A stretch of DNA of 64,000 nt from Mesorhizobium sp. (GTDB lineage: Bacteria > Pseudomonadota > Alphaproteobacteria > Rhizobiales > Rhizobiaceae), in NCBI RefSeq assembly GCF_017306545.1, contig NZ_JAFKID010000021.1:23933-87932 (forward strand). The letters are read 5' to 3'. Below are positions 18,140 to 26,792 of this stretch, piece after piece. The stretch's first letter is position 1; each line of letters opens with the position of its first letter. A program made the translations under genes and the position numbers. The notes beneath the pieces are model-generated. The model was not told the DNA's origin. It made no database searches and saw only the letters and a program-made list of their open reading frames with translations.

Positions 18140-18159
18140 ACGAGCAGGACGGCGTACTC

Positions 18160-18288
18160 CCACCCCTAACCCCTCCCCACAAGGGGAGGGGGATTTTGCG
18201 GCGCCGCGACAGGCTGCCAACCTTGCCGATTTTGGATGGAACGGCAGCGTCGGCGTCTCCCCCTTGCGGGGAGGGGACAGGGGTGGGG
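18160..18288. repeat. Intergenic palindromic element, family B (copy 1)
   Basis: The left arm CACCCCTAACCCCTCCCC plus AAGGGGAGGGGG and the right arm CTCCCCCTTGCGGGGAGGGG plus CAGGGGTGGGG are near-perfect inverted repeats around a variable core of about 60 bases. It lies between the convergent anmK and PaiB-like genes. A second copy begins at the right edge of the window. Confidence 0.8.
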
Positions 18289-18334
18289 ATGCGTGCCGGT
18301 CGAGGTTTGGCACAGGGCCAACCAGCCGGTCGCT

Positions 18335-18991
18335 CTACGCCTCATCCAGTCCGCCAAACGTCCGCACGATCCCGGCCATTTCCTGCGCGGCCGCATTATC
18401 CTGCTCGGCTTGCAGTCCGGCCACGACGCCGATGCGGTCGGCGACGGGACGGTTCTGGCTGACTTTCCATTTGCCGTCGATGTCGGTGATATCGATCTCG
18501 ATGCCGACGATGCCCTTGATTTGCGAGGCGATGTAGGCGTCCGGCGCGTCGGAGACCGCCCATGGCTCGGCGCGGCCGCCCTCGTGGCGCGTGGTCAGCG
18601 CACGGATCTGCCCGGCCAGCCAGTCCGCGTTCTCAATGACGCGCGCCGTGCCGCGCACCTGCACCATGGCGTAGTTCCATGTCGGCACCACCTTGCCGGT
18701 TTCGCGCTTCGTCTCGTACCAGGATGGGGTGATGTAGGTGTTGACGCTCTGGAAGACGACCAGCACCGGCAGCGCGGGGTTGTCCGCGATCTGGCGCCAG
18801 TGCGGGTTGGCGCGGGCGACATGAGCGTTGAGCCGCCCGTGCGGACCGACGTCCGGCTCGAGCAGAAACGGTACCGTGTCGGCGATCGGCCCGTCCGGTG
18901 TGGCCGAAATCATCAGCCCGAGCGGGTGGGCGCGGATCAGCGCGTGCAGGATGTCAGGGCGCGTCTCGCGAAAAAGCGGTGGCTGATACAT
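18335..18991 (-). CDS. FMN-binding PaiB-family protein
   Basis: PaiB-like proteins have a split-barrel FMN-binding fold and are annotated as negative transcriptional regulators, though many may be flavoenzymes. The 218-residue product begins MYQPPLFRETRPD and has GLMISATPDGPIADTVPFLL (about 24-43), HVARANPHW and TYITPSWYETK, all typical of the family. Its C-terminal KGIVGIEIDITDIDGKWKVSQ is the usual dimer region. GGAGACC precedes the ATG at 18991. It is a single gene followed by a palindromic repeat; no target can be inferred. Confidence 0.9.
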   Translation of the reverse strand: MYQPPLFRETRPDILHALIRAHPLGLMISATPDGPIADTVPFLLEPDVGPHGRLNAHVARANPHWRQIADNPALPVLVVFQSVNTYITPSWYETKRETGKVVPTWNYAMVQVRGTARVIENADWLAGQIRALTTRHEGGRAEPWAVSDAPDAYIASQIKGIVGIEIDITDIDGKWKVSQNRPVADRIGVVAGLQAEQDNAAAQEMAGIVRTFGGLDEA

Positions 18992-19068
18992 ACGGGTCTC
19001 CAAAGGAAAGCCCGCATCATAGCGACCGTTGTGCCAATATCTTGAGCCAGATGGCTCCGGACTCTGTT

Positions 19069-19743
19069 CTACCGCAGCCGCTTCGGCCGCGGGTCGGCGA
19101 GTTCGCCGTTGAGCCGCCGGTCGAGATAGTCGGCGCATTCGTCGAGCAGCAATTCGCTGTCGTTGGCGAAGAAGTGGTTGGCGCCGGGCAGCGTCTTTTG
19201 CGTGATGGTGATGCCCTTTTGCGTATGCAGCTTGTCCACGAGGCCCTGCACGTCCTTGGCGGGCGCCACCTTGTCGGCGTCGCCATGGATGATGAGGCCG
19301 GACGACGGGCAGGGTGCCAGGAACGAGAAATCGTAGGTGTTTGGCTGCGGCGCGATCGAGATGAAGCCCTCGATTTCCGGCCGCCGCATCAAAAGCTGCA
19401 TGCCGATCCATGAGCCGAACGAATAGCCGGCCACCCAGCAGCTCTTGGAATCGGGATGCAGCGACTGCACCCAGTCGAGCGCCGCGGCGGCGTCGGACAG
19501 TTCGCCCGTGCCGTGGTCGAATTCGCCCTGGCTGCGGCCGATGCCGCGGAAATTGAAGCGCAGCGTGGTGAAATTGCGCTTCTGGAACATATAGAAGAGG
19601 TCGTAGACGATCTTGTTGTTCATCGTCCCGCCGAATTGCGGATGCGGGTGCAGGACAAGCGCGATCGGCGCGCTCTTTTCCTTCGAGGGCTGGTAACGGC
19701 CTTCAAGACGTCCGGCCGGTCCGGCAAAAATGACCTCTGGCAT
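19069..19743 (-). CDS. Alpha/beta hydrolase (dienelactone hydrolase-like)
   Basis: A 224-residue cytoplasmic serine hydrolase of unknown substrate. LHPHPQFGGTMNNK (about 31-44) forms the oxyanion region typical of this small-hydrolase subfamily. The nucleophile is Ser108 in AGYSFGSW, with an acid residue in HGDADKV and the histidine in ANHFF. The ATG at 19743 is preceded by GGAG; an upstream in-frame GTG at 19755 is less well placed. It is divergent from the suf operon, a position it also holds in related genomes as far as I recall. Confidence 0.88.
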   Translation of the reverse strand: MPEVIFAGPAGRLEGRYQPSKEKSAPIALVLHPHPQFGGTMNNKIVYDLFYMFQKRNFTTLRFNFRGIGRSQGEFDHGTGELSDAAAALDWVQSLHPDSKSCWVAGYSFGSWIGMQLLMRRPEIEGFISIAPQPNTYDFSFLAPCPSSGLIIHGDADKVAPAKDVQGLVDKLHTQKGITITQKTLPGANHFFANDSELLLDECADYLDRRLNGELADPRPKRLR

Positions 19744-19811
19744 CGAATACTCCACTTGGCGTACGCTGACGGCGCCGCTTCCGACAATTCCGCTCCACGT
19801 CAGATCGACGC

Positions 19812-19840
19812 TTGACGCGGGGCGAGTGCCTTCCTAGAAG
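19812..19840 (+). promoter_or_regulatory. Candidate suf operon promoter
   Basis: TTGACG (19812-19817), a 17-base spacer and TAGAAG (19835-19840) form a good sigma-70-like promoter. The predicted start near 19847 falls inside the Irr-type palindrome and gives a leader of about 130 nt to sufS2. Confidence 0.6.
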
Positions 19841-19844
19841 CTAG

Positions 19845-19861
19845 TTTAGAATTGTTCAAAA
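19845..19861 (+). promoter_or_regulatory. Irr-type (ICE-like) operator of the suf operon
   Basis: TTTAGAATTGTTCAAAA is an imperfect palindrome, TTTAGAA-N3-TTCAAAA, one base from the symmetric TTTAGAA-N3-TTCTAAA described for iron control elements bound by Irr in rhizobia. It overlaps the predicted transcription start, the place expected for a repressor site. Confidence 0.55.
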
Positions 19862-19911
19862 CTTGGTGGCCATGCCACCGTCGCCGCGAAGGCGTAGATA
19901 GGACGGCTCGC

Positions 19912-19925
19912 CTTGGAATTTCAAG
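19912..19925 (+). promoter_or_regulatory. Second palindrome in the suf leader
   Basis: CTTGGAATTTCAAG is a 14-base palindrome with one mismatched pair, 55 bases upstream of the sufS2 start. It could be a site for a second regulator such as RirA or an IscR-type protein, but it does not match a motif I can name with confidence. Confidence 0.3.
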
Positions 19926-19979
19926 GAAATAACGCGCTGACCTGACGGAACGCATTGCAAGGACTGAGACGGAACCCAG

Positions 19980-21137
19980 ATGGCCGCACGCGCCTACCTC
20001 GACCACAACGCCTCCGCGCCGCTCAGCAGCGCGGCGCGGGCGGCCGTGGTTGCGGCGCTCGACGCGGCCAACCCGTCCTCGGTGCATCAGGAGGGCCGCG
20101 CCGCCCGCCGCATCGTCGAGGACGCGCGCCGCGCCGTTGCCGCTCTGGTCAACGGCAAGCCGGAACATGTCGTCTTCACCTCCGGCGCGACGGAAGCCGC
20201 CACGACGCTTTTGACGCCCGACTGGCAGATGGGCCGTGCGGCATTGCGCATGGGTCGCCTTTATGTCTGCCAGGCCGACCATCCCTGCCTGCTCTCCGGC
20301 GGCCGCTTTCCGGCCGGGCAGGTGGCACGGCTTGGCGTCGGCGGCGACGGCATTCTCGATCTTGCCGCCCTTGAGGCCGCATTGGCTGCGCACGACAAGG
20401 CGGACGGCCTGCCGCTGGTGGCGATCCACGCAGCCAACAACGAGACGGGCGTACTCCAGCCGGTCGAGGAAATCAGCCGTATCGTCAAGGCGGCCGGCGG
20501 CGTGCTGGTGCTCGACGCGGTGCAGGCGGCTGGCCGCATTCCGCTCGACATTTCAGCCGGTTATGCCGACTACCTGATTCTATCCTCGCACAAGATCGGC
20601 GGGCCGAAGGGTGCCGGCGCCATCGTTGCGGCTGCCGACCTGATGATGCCGAAGCTGCTGGTCGTCGGCGGTGGGCAGGAGAAGGGCCATCGCGCCGGCA
20701 CGGAGAATCTGCCGGCCATCGCCGGCTTTGGTGCAGCGGCGAAAGAAGCGCTGGCGGCGCTGGACGCTATCGGGGTGGTGCGCGCCCGCCGCGATGCCAT
20801 CGAGGCCATGGTTTCCGAACTGGTGCCCGATGCGGTGTTCTTCGGCGCCGATGTGCCGCGCCTGCCCAACACCAGCTTCTTCGCCATTCCCGGCATGAAG
20901 GCCGAGACGGCGCAGATCGCCTTCGACCTTGCCGGCGTGGCGCTGTCGGCCGGCTCGGCCTGTTCGTCGGGCAAGGTCGGGCCGAGCCACGTGCTCAAGG
21001 CAATGGGCGTCGGCGCGGGGCAGGGCGCGTTGCGCGTGTCGATCGGACAGGTGACGACCGACGAGGATATCGGGCTTTTCCGCACGGCGCTAGCAGGTAT
21101 TGCTGCACGCCGGGCAGGCGGGAAACAAGCCGCCTAG
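19980..21137 (+). CDS. sufS2: Cysteine desulfurase, NifS/IscS-like (SufS2)
   Basis: A PLP enzyme that takes sulfur from cysteine for iron-sulfur cluster assembly. The 385-residue product begins with AYLDHNASAPLS. The PLP lysine lies in SSHKIGGPKG (about 203-212). The catalytic cysteine lies in SAGSACSSGKVG (about 322-333), a long flexible loop of the group I (IscS) type, unlike the SufS later in the operon. It is the first gene of the suf operon, matching the sufS2BCDS1XA order known in Agrobacterium. The ATG at 19980 has only a weak ribosome site. Confidence 0.92.
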   Translation: MAARAYLDHNASAPLSSAARAAVVAALDAANPSSVHQEGRAARRIVEDARRAVAALVNGKPEHVVFTSGATEAATTLLTPDWQMGRAALRMGRLYVCQADHPCLLSGGRFPAGQVARLGVGGDGILDLAALEAALAAHDKADGLPLVAIHAANNETGVLQPVEEISRIVKAAGGVLVLDAVQAAGRIPLDISAGYADYLILSSHKIGGPKGAGAIVAAADLMMPKLLVVGGGQEKGHRAGTENLPAIAGFGAAAKEALAALDAIGVVRARRDAIEAMVSELVPDAVFFGADVPRLPNTSFFAIPGMKAETAQIAFDLAGVALSAGSACSSGKVGPSHVLKAMGVGAGQGALRVSIGQVTTDEDIGLFRTALAGIAARRAGGKQAA

Positions 21138-21304
21138 GGCGGTAAGAGCTCCGGCGCGACAGGCCGGCGCTCTAACTGAAATTCAGGCTTCGGCCTGGCA
21201 GAGCGGTGCGTGTCGAATTGGCCGGGTGAATTTCCGGCGCGGATGCACTATATCGAACTTACTCCGCTGGCTCGGCCGGCGGTGCCAGAGTTCAAAAACG
21301 GCCG

Positions 21305-21331
21305 GGCCTTGAACCCGGCATGGATGGAGAA
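21305..21331 (+). repeat. 27-base pre-start element upstream of sufB (copy 1)
   Basis: GGCCTTGAACC...GGATGGAGAA matches 22 of 27 positions, without gaps, with a segment just upstream of sufA (27690-27716). Each copy ends in the ribosome-binding sequence a few bases before a start codon. Confidence 0.6.
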
Positions 21332-21336
21332 CGCCG

Positions 21337-22878
21337 ATGCCTGCCGTGCAGGAGACGATCGATCAGGTCCGCCAGATCGATGTCGACCAGTATAAATACG
21401 GATTTGAGACCGAGATTGCCGTCGACAAGGCCCCCAAGGGCCTGTCGGAGGATATCATTCGCTTCATCTCGGCCAAGAAAAACGAGCCGGACTGGATGCT
21501 GGAATGGCGTCTCGACGCCTATCGCCGCTGGCTGACCATGGAAGAGCCGAACTGGGCGCGCGTCGAATATCCGAAGATCGATTTCCAGGACATTTTCTAC
21601 TACGCCGCGCCGAAGAACCAGTCGGGTCCGAAATCGCTGGACGAGGTCGATCCCGAACTGCTCAAGACCTATGAGAAGCTCGGCATTCCGCTCAAGGAGC
21701 AGGAAATCCTCGCCGGCGTGAAGAAGGCCGCTCCGGCCGAAGGCGTGGACGACGAGGACGCGGCCCCCGACAGCGCCAACGACAATGTCTACAAGTCCGG
21801 CCGCGTGGCGGTGGACGCCGTGTTCGATTCCGTCTCGGTCGTCACCACCTTCAGGAAGGAACTGGCCAAGGTCGGCGTCATCTTCTGCTCGATCTCCGAA
21901 GCCATCCGCGAGCATCCGGAACTGGTGAGGAAGTACCTCAGCTCGGTCGTTCCGGTGTCCGACAACTTCTACGCCACGCTGAACTCGGCGGTCTTCACCG
22001 ACGGCTCCTTCGTTTTCGTGCCGAAGGGCGTGCGCTGCCCGATGGAGTTGTCCACCTATTTCCGTATCAACGAGAAGGGCACCGGCCAGTTCGAGCGCAC
22101 CTTGATCATCGCGGAAGAGGGAGCCTACGTCTCCTATCTGGAAGGCTGCACGGCGCCGCAGCGCGACGAGAACCAGCTTCACGCCGCCGTGGTCGAGCTG
22201 ATCGCGCTGGACGACGCCGAGATCAAGTATTCGACGGTGCAGAATTGGTATCCGGGCGACGCCGAGGGCAAGGGCGGCGTCTACAATTTCGTGACCAAGC
22301 GCGGCGACTGCCGCGGCGACCGCTCGAAGATTTCGTGGACGCAGGTGGAGACCGGCTCGGCCATTACCTGGAAGTATCCGTCCTGCATCCTGCGCGGCGA
22401 CGACAGCCAGGGCAATTTCTACTCGATCGCCGTCTCGAACGGTTATCAGCAGATCGATTCCGGCACCAAGATGCTGCATCTCGGCAAGAACACGAAAAGC
22501 CGCATCATCTCCAAGGGCATTGCGGCGGGCTTCAGCCAGAACACCTATCGCGGCCAGGTCTCGGCCCACCGTAAGGCGACCAACGCGAGGAACTTCACCA
22601 ACTGCGACTCGCTGCTGATCGGCGACAACTGCGGCGCGCATACCGTGCCCTACATGGAAGCGAAGAACTCGACCGCCCAGTTCGAGCACGAAGCCACCAC
22701 CTCGAAGATTTCCGAGGACCAGAAGTTCTACGTCATGCAGCGCGGCATTCCCGAAGAGGAAGCCATCGCGCTCATCGTCAACGGCTTCGTCAAGGACGTC
22801 ATCCAGGAACTGCCGATGGAGTTCGCCGTCGAGGCGCAAAAGCTGATCGGCATCTCGCTGGAGGGGAGCGTGGGGTGA
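21337..22878 (+). CDS. sufB: Fe-S cluster assembly protein SufB
   Basis: Scaffold subunit of the SufBCD complex on which iron-sulfur clusters are built. The 513-residue product is a right-handed beta-helix protein with [18 protein letters not shown] (about 227-244), [12 protein letters not shown] and, near the C terminus, [15 protein letters not shown], which includes the functional cysteine region. GGATGGAGAA precedes the ATG at 21337. The 199-base gap from sufS2 holds the pre-start element shared with sufA. Its TGA overlaps the next small gene (GTGA). Confidence 0.97.
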   Translation: MPAVQETIDQVRQIDVDQYKYGFETEIAVDKAPKGLSEDIIRFISAKKNEPDWMLEWRLDAYRRWLTMEEPNWARVEYPKIDFQDIFYYAAPKNQSGPKSLDEVDPELLKTYEKLGIPLKEQEILAGVKKAAPAEGVDDEDAAPDSANDNVYKSGRVAVDAVFDSVSVVTTFRKELAKVGVIFCSISEAIREHPELVRKYLSSVVPVSDNFYATLNSAVFTDGSFVFVPKGVRCPMELSTYFRINEKGTGQFERTLIIAEEGAYVSYLEGCTAPQRDENQLHAAVVELIALDDAEIKYSTVQNWYPGDAEGKGGVYNFVTKRGDCRGDRSKISWTQVETGSAITWKYPSCILRGDDSQGNFYSIAVSNGYQQIDSGTKMLHLGKNTKSRIISKGIAAGFSQNTYRGQVSAHRKATNARNFTNCDSLLIGDNCGAHTVPYMEAKNSTAQFEHEATTSKISEDQKFYVMQRGIPEEEAIALIVNGFVKDVIQELPMEFAVEAQKLIGISLEGSVG

Positions 22879-23120
22879 CAGGCGGGACGGACAAGTGGTT
22901 CAGGCCGAAGCGGTTCGGCTACGGCGCAACGCCGACCAACTGGAAAGGTTGGGCACTTATCGGGTTGCACCTGCTTGCCGTCCTTATCGTCGCGGCGCTT
23001 CTCGTCGCCAAGATCCTGCCGACCTGGCTTGGAGTTATCGTCATTGCAGCGCTGTCCGTCGTTCTTGTCGCCGTCACCAAGGCGAAGACTGACGGGGAAT
23101 GGCACTGGAACTGGCACTAG
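22875..23120 (+). CDS. Small two-helix membrane protein inside the suf operon
   Basis: The 81-residue product has an N-terminal [19 protein letters not shown] motif, two membrane helices (about 25-45 and 49-70) and a short C-terminal [10 protein letters not shown] tail. The same framing motifs occur in a widespread but uncharacterised family of small proteobacterial membrane proteins, as I recall it. It starts at a GTG overlapping the sufB stop by four bases, so it is translationally coupled to sufB, and ends 27 bases before sufC. No function in cluster assembly is known to me. Confidence 0.82.
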   Translation: MTGGTDKWFRPKRFGYGATPTNWKGWALIGLHLLAVLIVAALLVAKILPTWLGVIVIAALSVVLVAVTKAKTDGEWHWNWH

Positions 23121-23147
23121 ATTTGAACGGAATTTGGAACCGACGAA

Positions 23148-23903
23148 ATGCTTGAGATCAAGAACCTGCACGCCCGCATCGCAGACGAGGGCACCGAGAT
23201 CATCCGCGGCCTGAACTTGACAGTCGCCAAGGGCGAGGTCGCCGCCATCATGGGCCCGAACGGCTCCGGCAAGTCGACGCTGTCCTATATCCTCGCCGGC
23301 CGCGAGGACTATGAGGTGACGGAAGGCGACATCCTGTTCAACGGGCAATCCATCCTCGAATGGGACCCGGCCGAGCGCGCCGCCGCAGGCATCTTCCTTG
23401 CCTTCCAGTATCCGATGGAGATACCGGGCGTGGCGACGATGGAATTTCTGAAGGTAGCCATGAACGCCCAGCGCAAGGCGCGCGGCGAGGAGCCGCTGAA
23501 GGTTCCGGAACTGCTGAAGAAGGTGAAGGACGCCGCCGGCACGCTGCAGATGGACATGGGCATGCTCAAGCGCCCGCTCAATGTCGGCTTCTCCGGCGGC
23601 GAGAAGAAGCGCGCCGAGATCCTCCAGATGAAGCTTCTGGAACCGAAGCTCTGCGTCATGGACGAGACGGATTCGGGCCTCGACATCGATGCGCTGAAAA
23701 TCGTCTCGGACGGCGTCAATGCGCTGCGCTCGCCCGACCGCGCCGTGGTGGTCATCACCCACTACCAGCGCCTGCTGGAGCACATCGTGCCCGACAGCGT
23801 GCACGTTCTCTACAAGGGCCAGATCATCAAGTCCGGCGACAAGTCGCTGGCGCTCGACCTCGAGGCCAACGGCTATGCCGGCGTGATCGGAGAGGCTGCG
23901 TAG
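23148..23903 (+). CDS. sufC: Fe-S cluster assembly ATPase SufC
   Basis: ABC-type ATPase that drives conformational change of the SufBCD scaffold; cytoplasmic, 251 residues. Walker A is GPNGSGKST (about 37-45), the signature FSGGEKKRAEI (about 149-159) and Walker B LCVMDETDSGLD. The FSGGEKKR signature and the DETDSGLD phrase are diagnostic of SufC rather than of transporter ATPases. The next gene starts five bases after its stop. Confidence 0.97.
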   Translation: MLEIKNLHARIADEGTEIIRGLNLTVAKGEVAAIMGPNGSGKSTLSYILAGREDYEVTEGDILFNGQSILEWDPAERAAAGIFLAFQYPMEIPGVATMEFLKVAMNAQRKARGEEPLKVPELLKKVKDAAGTLQMDMGMLKRPLNVGFSGGEKKRAEILQMKLLEPKLCVMDETDSGLDIDALKIVSDGVNALRSPDRAVVVITHYQRLLEHIVPDSVHVLYKGQIIKSGDKSLALDLEANGYAGVIGEAA

Positions 23904-23907
23904 GGCC

Positions 23908-25173
23908 ATGAACATCCAGACGTCCATCAAGAACACGCCGGCCGAGCAGGCGCTGCTCGACGCCTTCGGCGAGCGGCTGGCGCTGCTGCCGGGCGACGGC
24001 GACGTCATGCTGAAGCGCGACGCCGCCATCGAGGCCATCAAGGCCGGCCTGCCGACGCGTCGTATCGAGTCCTGGCACTACACCGACCTGCGCCGCCTGC
24101 TGACCAAGGTTCCGGCCTTCGACGCCGGCCTTGAGGCGAAGCCCGTCGCGCCGCTCATCGAAGGCTCGCCGGTGCTGACCGTGCTCAACGGCGTCGCCGG
24201 CAAGCCGGTGGCGGTCGAAGGCGTAACCGCGACCCCGGTGGCCGAAAAGCTCGGCGACGGCACCTATGCGCCGGCACTCGGAGCCCAGGGCGCGGACGAC
24301 GCCATCGGCGCGCTGAACAGCGCCTTCGTCGCCGACGGCTGGCTCATCGAGATCGCCGACGGCACCGTGCTCGAAAAGCCGCTGGAAGTGCAGAACGTGC
24401 AGGCGGGCGGGCAGGTCCACACGCGCTTTGCCGCGAAAATCGGCGACGGCGTGACCGCTACAATCGTCGAGCGGCAGACCGGCAGCGGCGATGCGCTGGT
24501 CTCGTCGGTCGACAACGTCGTCATCGGCGACGGTTGCGAAGTGACGTGGCTGATCGTGCAGGAGCAGCCGGAAACGGCGACCCATTTCGGCCAGTTCAAC
24601 GCCTGGATCGGCAAGGACGCCAAGTTCACGCTGTTCGTCATGAACGCCGGCGGCAAGCTGGTGCGGCAGGAAATCCGCGTCGTCACCAAGGGCGAGGGTT
24701 CGGATTTCCAGTTGCGCGGCGTCGACCTGCTGGCCGGCGACACGCACACCGACGTCACCATGGTGCTCGACCACGCCGTGCCGCACACCGGCTCGCGCGA
24801 GATCATCCGCAACGTCGTCACCGGCAAGGCGCGCGGCGTTTTCCAGGGTCGCATCAACGTGCATCAGGTGGCGCAGAAGACCGACGCCAAGATGGCCTGC
24901 AACACGCTGCTCTTGTCCGACGACGGTGAGTTCTCGACCAAGCCGGAACTGGAGATCTTCGCCGACGACGTCGCCTGCGGCCACGGCGCCACCGTCACCG
25001 AGATCGACCACGCGCATCTGTTCTACCTGATGGCGCGCGGTATCGACGAGAAGACGGCGCGCGGTCTTCTGGTGAAGGCCTTCGTTGCCGAGGTGATCGA
25101 GGAACTGGAGGACGAGGCGCTGGTCGAGGCGCTGGAAACCAGGCTGGACGGGTGGTTCGCGGACCATGGCTGA
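23908..25173 (+). CDS. sufD: Fe-S cluster assembly protein SufD
   Basis: Scaffold partner of SufB and SufC, 421 residues. The N-terminal helical part has TRRIESWHYTDLRRLL (about 50-65), typical of SufD. The C-terminal beta-helix ends with CGHGATVTEIDHAHLFYLMARGI, containing the conserved cysteine and histidine region. It overlaps the following VOC gene by eight bases. Confidence 0.96.
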   Translation: MNIQTSIKNTPAEQALLDAFGERLALLPGDGDVMLKRDAAIEAIKAGLPTRRIESWHYTDLRRLLTKVPAFDAGLEAKPVAPLIEGSPVLTVLNGVAGKPVAVEGVTATPVAEKLGDGTYAPALGAQGADDAIGALNSAFVADGWLIEIADGTVLEKPLEVQNVQAGGQVHTRFAAKIGDGVTATIVERQTGSGDALVSSVDNVVIGDGCEVTWLIVQEQPETATHFGQFNAWIGKDAKFTLFVMNAGGKLVRQEIRVVTKGEGSDFQLRGVDLLAGDTHTDVTMVLDHAVPHTGSREIIRNVVTGKARGVFQGRINVHQVAQKTDAKMACNTLLLSDDGEFSTKPELEIFADDVACGHGATVTEIDHAHLFYLMARGIDEKTARGLLVKAFVAEVIEELEDEALVEALETRLDGWFADHG

Positions 25174-25558
25174 CCTGCCGGTATCGCTCGATCACAGTGT
25201 GATCCACGTTTCCGACTGGGATCGGGCGAAGGCGTTCTATACCAAGGTCATCGGCGCCGAGGCGATTGCGCGCGAAGGCGGTGCCTATGTTTTCCGGCTG
25301 GGAAGCCAGCAGTTGAACTGCCACGGGCCGGGCGTGAAAGCCGAGCCGTTGGCGCGCATCCCGGTCCAGCCCGGAAACAGCGATCTCTGTTTTTGCTGGA
25401 ACGGTCCGATTGAGGACGCGGTGGAGCATCTGCGCGCCAACGACATCGAGATCGAACTCGGCCCGGTGCCGCGCTTCGGCGGGCAGGGCAGGGGTACCAG
25501 CGTCTATTTCCGCGATCCGGACGGATCGCTCATGGAGTTCATCAGCTACCATGGATAA
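25166..25558 (+). CDS. VOC-fold (glyoxalase/bleomycin-resistance-like) protein in the suf operon
   Basis: A single VOC module of 130 residues. It begins SLDHSVIHVSDWDRAKAFY and ends GSLMEFISY. His10, the histidine in LNCHGPG and the glutamate in LMEF form a plausible metal triad, so the protein may be catalytically active. It overlaps sufD by eight bases at its start and sufS by eight at its end, so it is firmly in the operon. Related proteins are annotated as virulence or glyoxalase-like; the substrate is unknown and no Fe-S role is established. Confidence 0.88.
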   Translation: MADLPVSLDHSVIHVSDWDRAKAFYTKVIGAEAIAREGGAYVFRLGSQQLNCHGPGVKAEPLARIPVQPGNSDLCFCWNGPIEDAVEHLRANDIEIELGPVPRFGGQGRGTSVYFRDPDGSLMEFISYHG

Positions 25559-26792
25559 GGCGGTCGAAACCCTTCCTTACGACGTCGAGGCGATCCGCCG
25601 CGATTTCCCGATCCTGGCGCGCGAAGTGTACGGCAAGCCGCTCGTCTATCTCGACAACGGCGCTTCCGCGCAGAAGCCGCAGGTGGTGCTGGATGCCGTC
25701 CAGCACGCCTATCGAGAAGAATACGCCAACGTCCATCGCGGCCTGCATTTCCTCTCCAACGCCGCCACCGACGCCTATGAAAAGGCGCGCGAATCGGTGC
25801 GCCGCTTCCTCAATGCGCCGAGCCCGGACAACATCGTCTTCACCTCCAATTCGACGGCGGCCATCAACACCGTTGCCTACGGTTGGGGCATGCCGAACAT
25901 CGGCGCCGGCGACGAGATCGTCGTGTCGATCCTGGAACACCATTCCAACATCGTGCCGTGGCATTTCATCCGCGAGCGGCAGGGCGCCAAGCTGGTCTGG
26001 GTGCCGGTGGACGATCTCGGCGCGCTCCATGTCGAGGATTTCAAGAAGAGCCTGACGGACAAGACCAGGCTGGTCGCCGTCACGCAGATGTCGAACGCGC
26101 TGGGCACGATCACGCCGATCAAGGAAATCTGCCGCATCGCGCATGAGCGCGGCATTCCGGTGCTGGTCGACGGCTCGCAGAGCGCCGTCCATATGCCGAT
26201 CGACGTGGCTGATCTCGACTGCGACTGGTTCGCCTTCACCGGCCACAAGGTCTACGGCCCGTCCGGCATCGGCGTGCTCTACGGCAAGAAAGAGCGGCTG
26301 GAAGCGATGCGCCCCTTCATGGGCGGCGGCGAGATGATCGAGGAGGTGACGCAGGACGTCGTCACCTATAACGACCCGCCGCATCGCTTCGAAGCCGGAA
26401 CGCCGCCCATCGTGCAGGCGATCGGGCTGGGTGTCGCACTGGATTATATGCAAGGCGTCGGCCGCGAGCGCATCGCCGCCCACGAGGCCGACCTGAAGGC
26501 ATACGCCCATGAGCGGCTGCGCTCGGTCAATTCGCTAAAAATCTTCGGCGACGCGCCGGACAAGGGCGCCATCGTCTCCTTCGAATTGCAGGGCATCCAT
26601 GCGCATGACGTGTCCATGGTCATCGACCGGCAGGGCGTGGCGGTGCGCGCCGGCACCCATTGCGCCCAGCCGCTGTTGAAACGCTTCGGCGTGACCTCCA
26701 CATGCAGGGCGTCGTTCGGCATGTACAACACCCGCGCCGAGGTCGATGCCTTGGCCGATGCGCTGGAAAAGGCGCGCAAATTTTTCGGATGA
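25551..26792 (+). CDS. sufS: Cysteine desulfurase SufS
   Basis: Group II PLP-dependent cysteine desulfurase that normally supplies sulfur to the SUF machinery. The 413-residue product begins EAIRRDFPILAREVYGKPLVYLDNGASAQKP. It has HRGLHFLSNAATDAYE (about 62-77), the PLP lysine in FTGHKVYGPSG (about 221-231) and the catalytic cysteine in RAGTHCAQPL (about 365-374). The ATG at 25551 overlaps the VOC gene; the longer frame to 25410 lies inside that gene and is rejected. No sufE is present in the window. The stop overlaps the sufT start (ATGA). Confidence 0.96.
   Translation: MDKAVETLPYDVEAIRRDFPILAREVYGKPLVYLDNGASAQKPQVVLDAVQHAYREEYANVHRGLHFLSNAATDAYEKARESVRRFLNAPSPDNIVFTSNSTAAINTVAYGWGMPNIGAGDEIVVSILEHHSNIVPWHFIRERQGAKLVWVPVDDLGALHVEDFKKSLTDKTRLVAVTQMSNALGTITPIKEICRIAHERGIPVLVDGSQSAVHMPIDVADLDCDWFAFTGHKVYGPSGIGVLYGKKERLEAMRPFMGGGEMIEEVTQDVVTYNDPPHRFEAGTPPIVQAIGLGVALDYMQGVGRERIAAHEADLKAYAHERLRSVNSLKIFGDAPDKGAIVSFELQGIHAHDVSMVIDRQGVAVRAGTHCAQPLLKRFGVTSTCRASFGMYNTRAEVDALADALEKARKFFG

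Noticed and set aside
15487-18288. CRISPR array or insertion-sequence ends
   Set aside because: The repeats are inverted pairs around unique cores, not regularly spaced direct repeats, and no transposase or cas gene is present.
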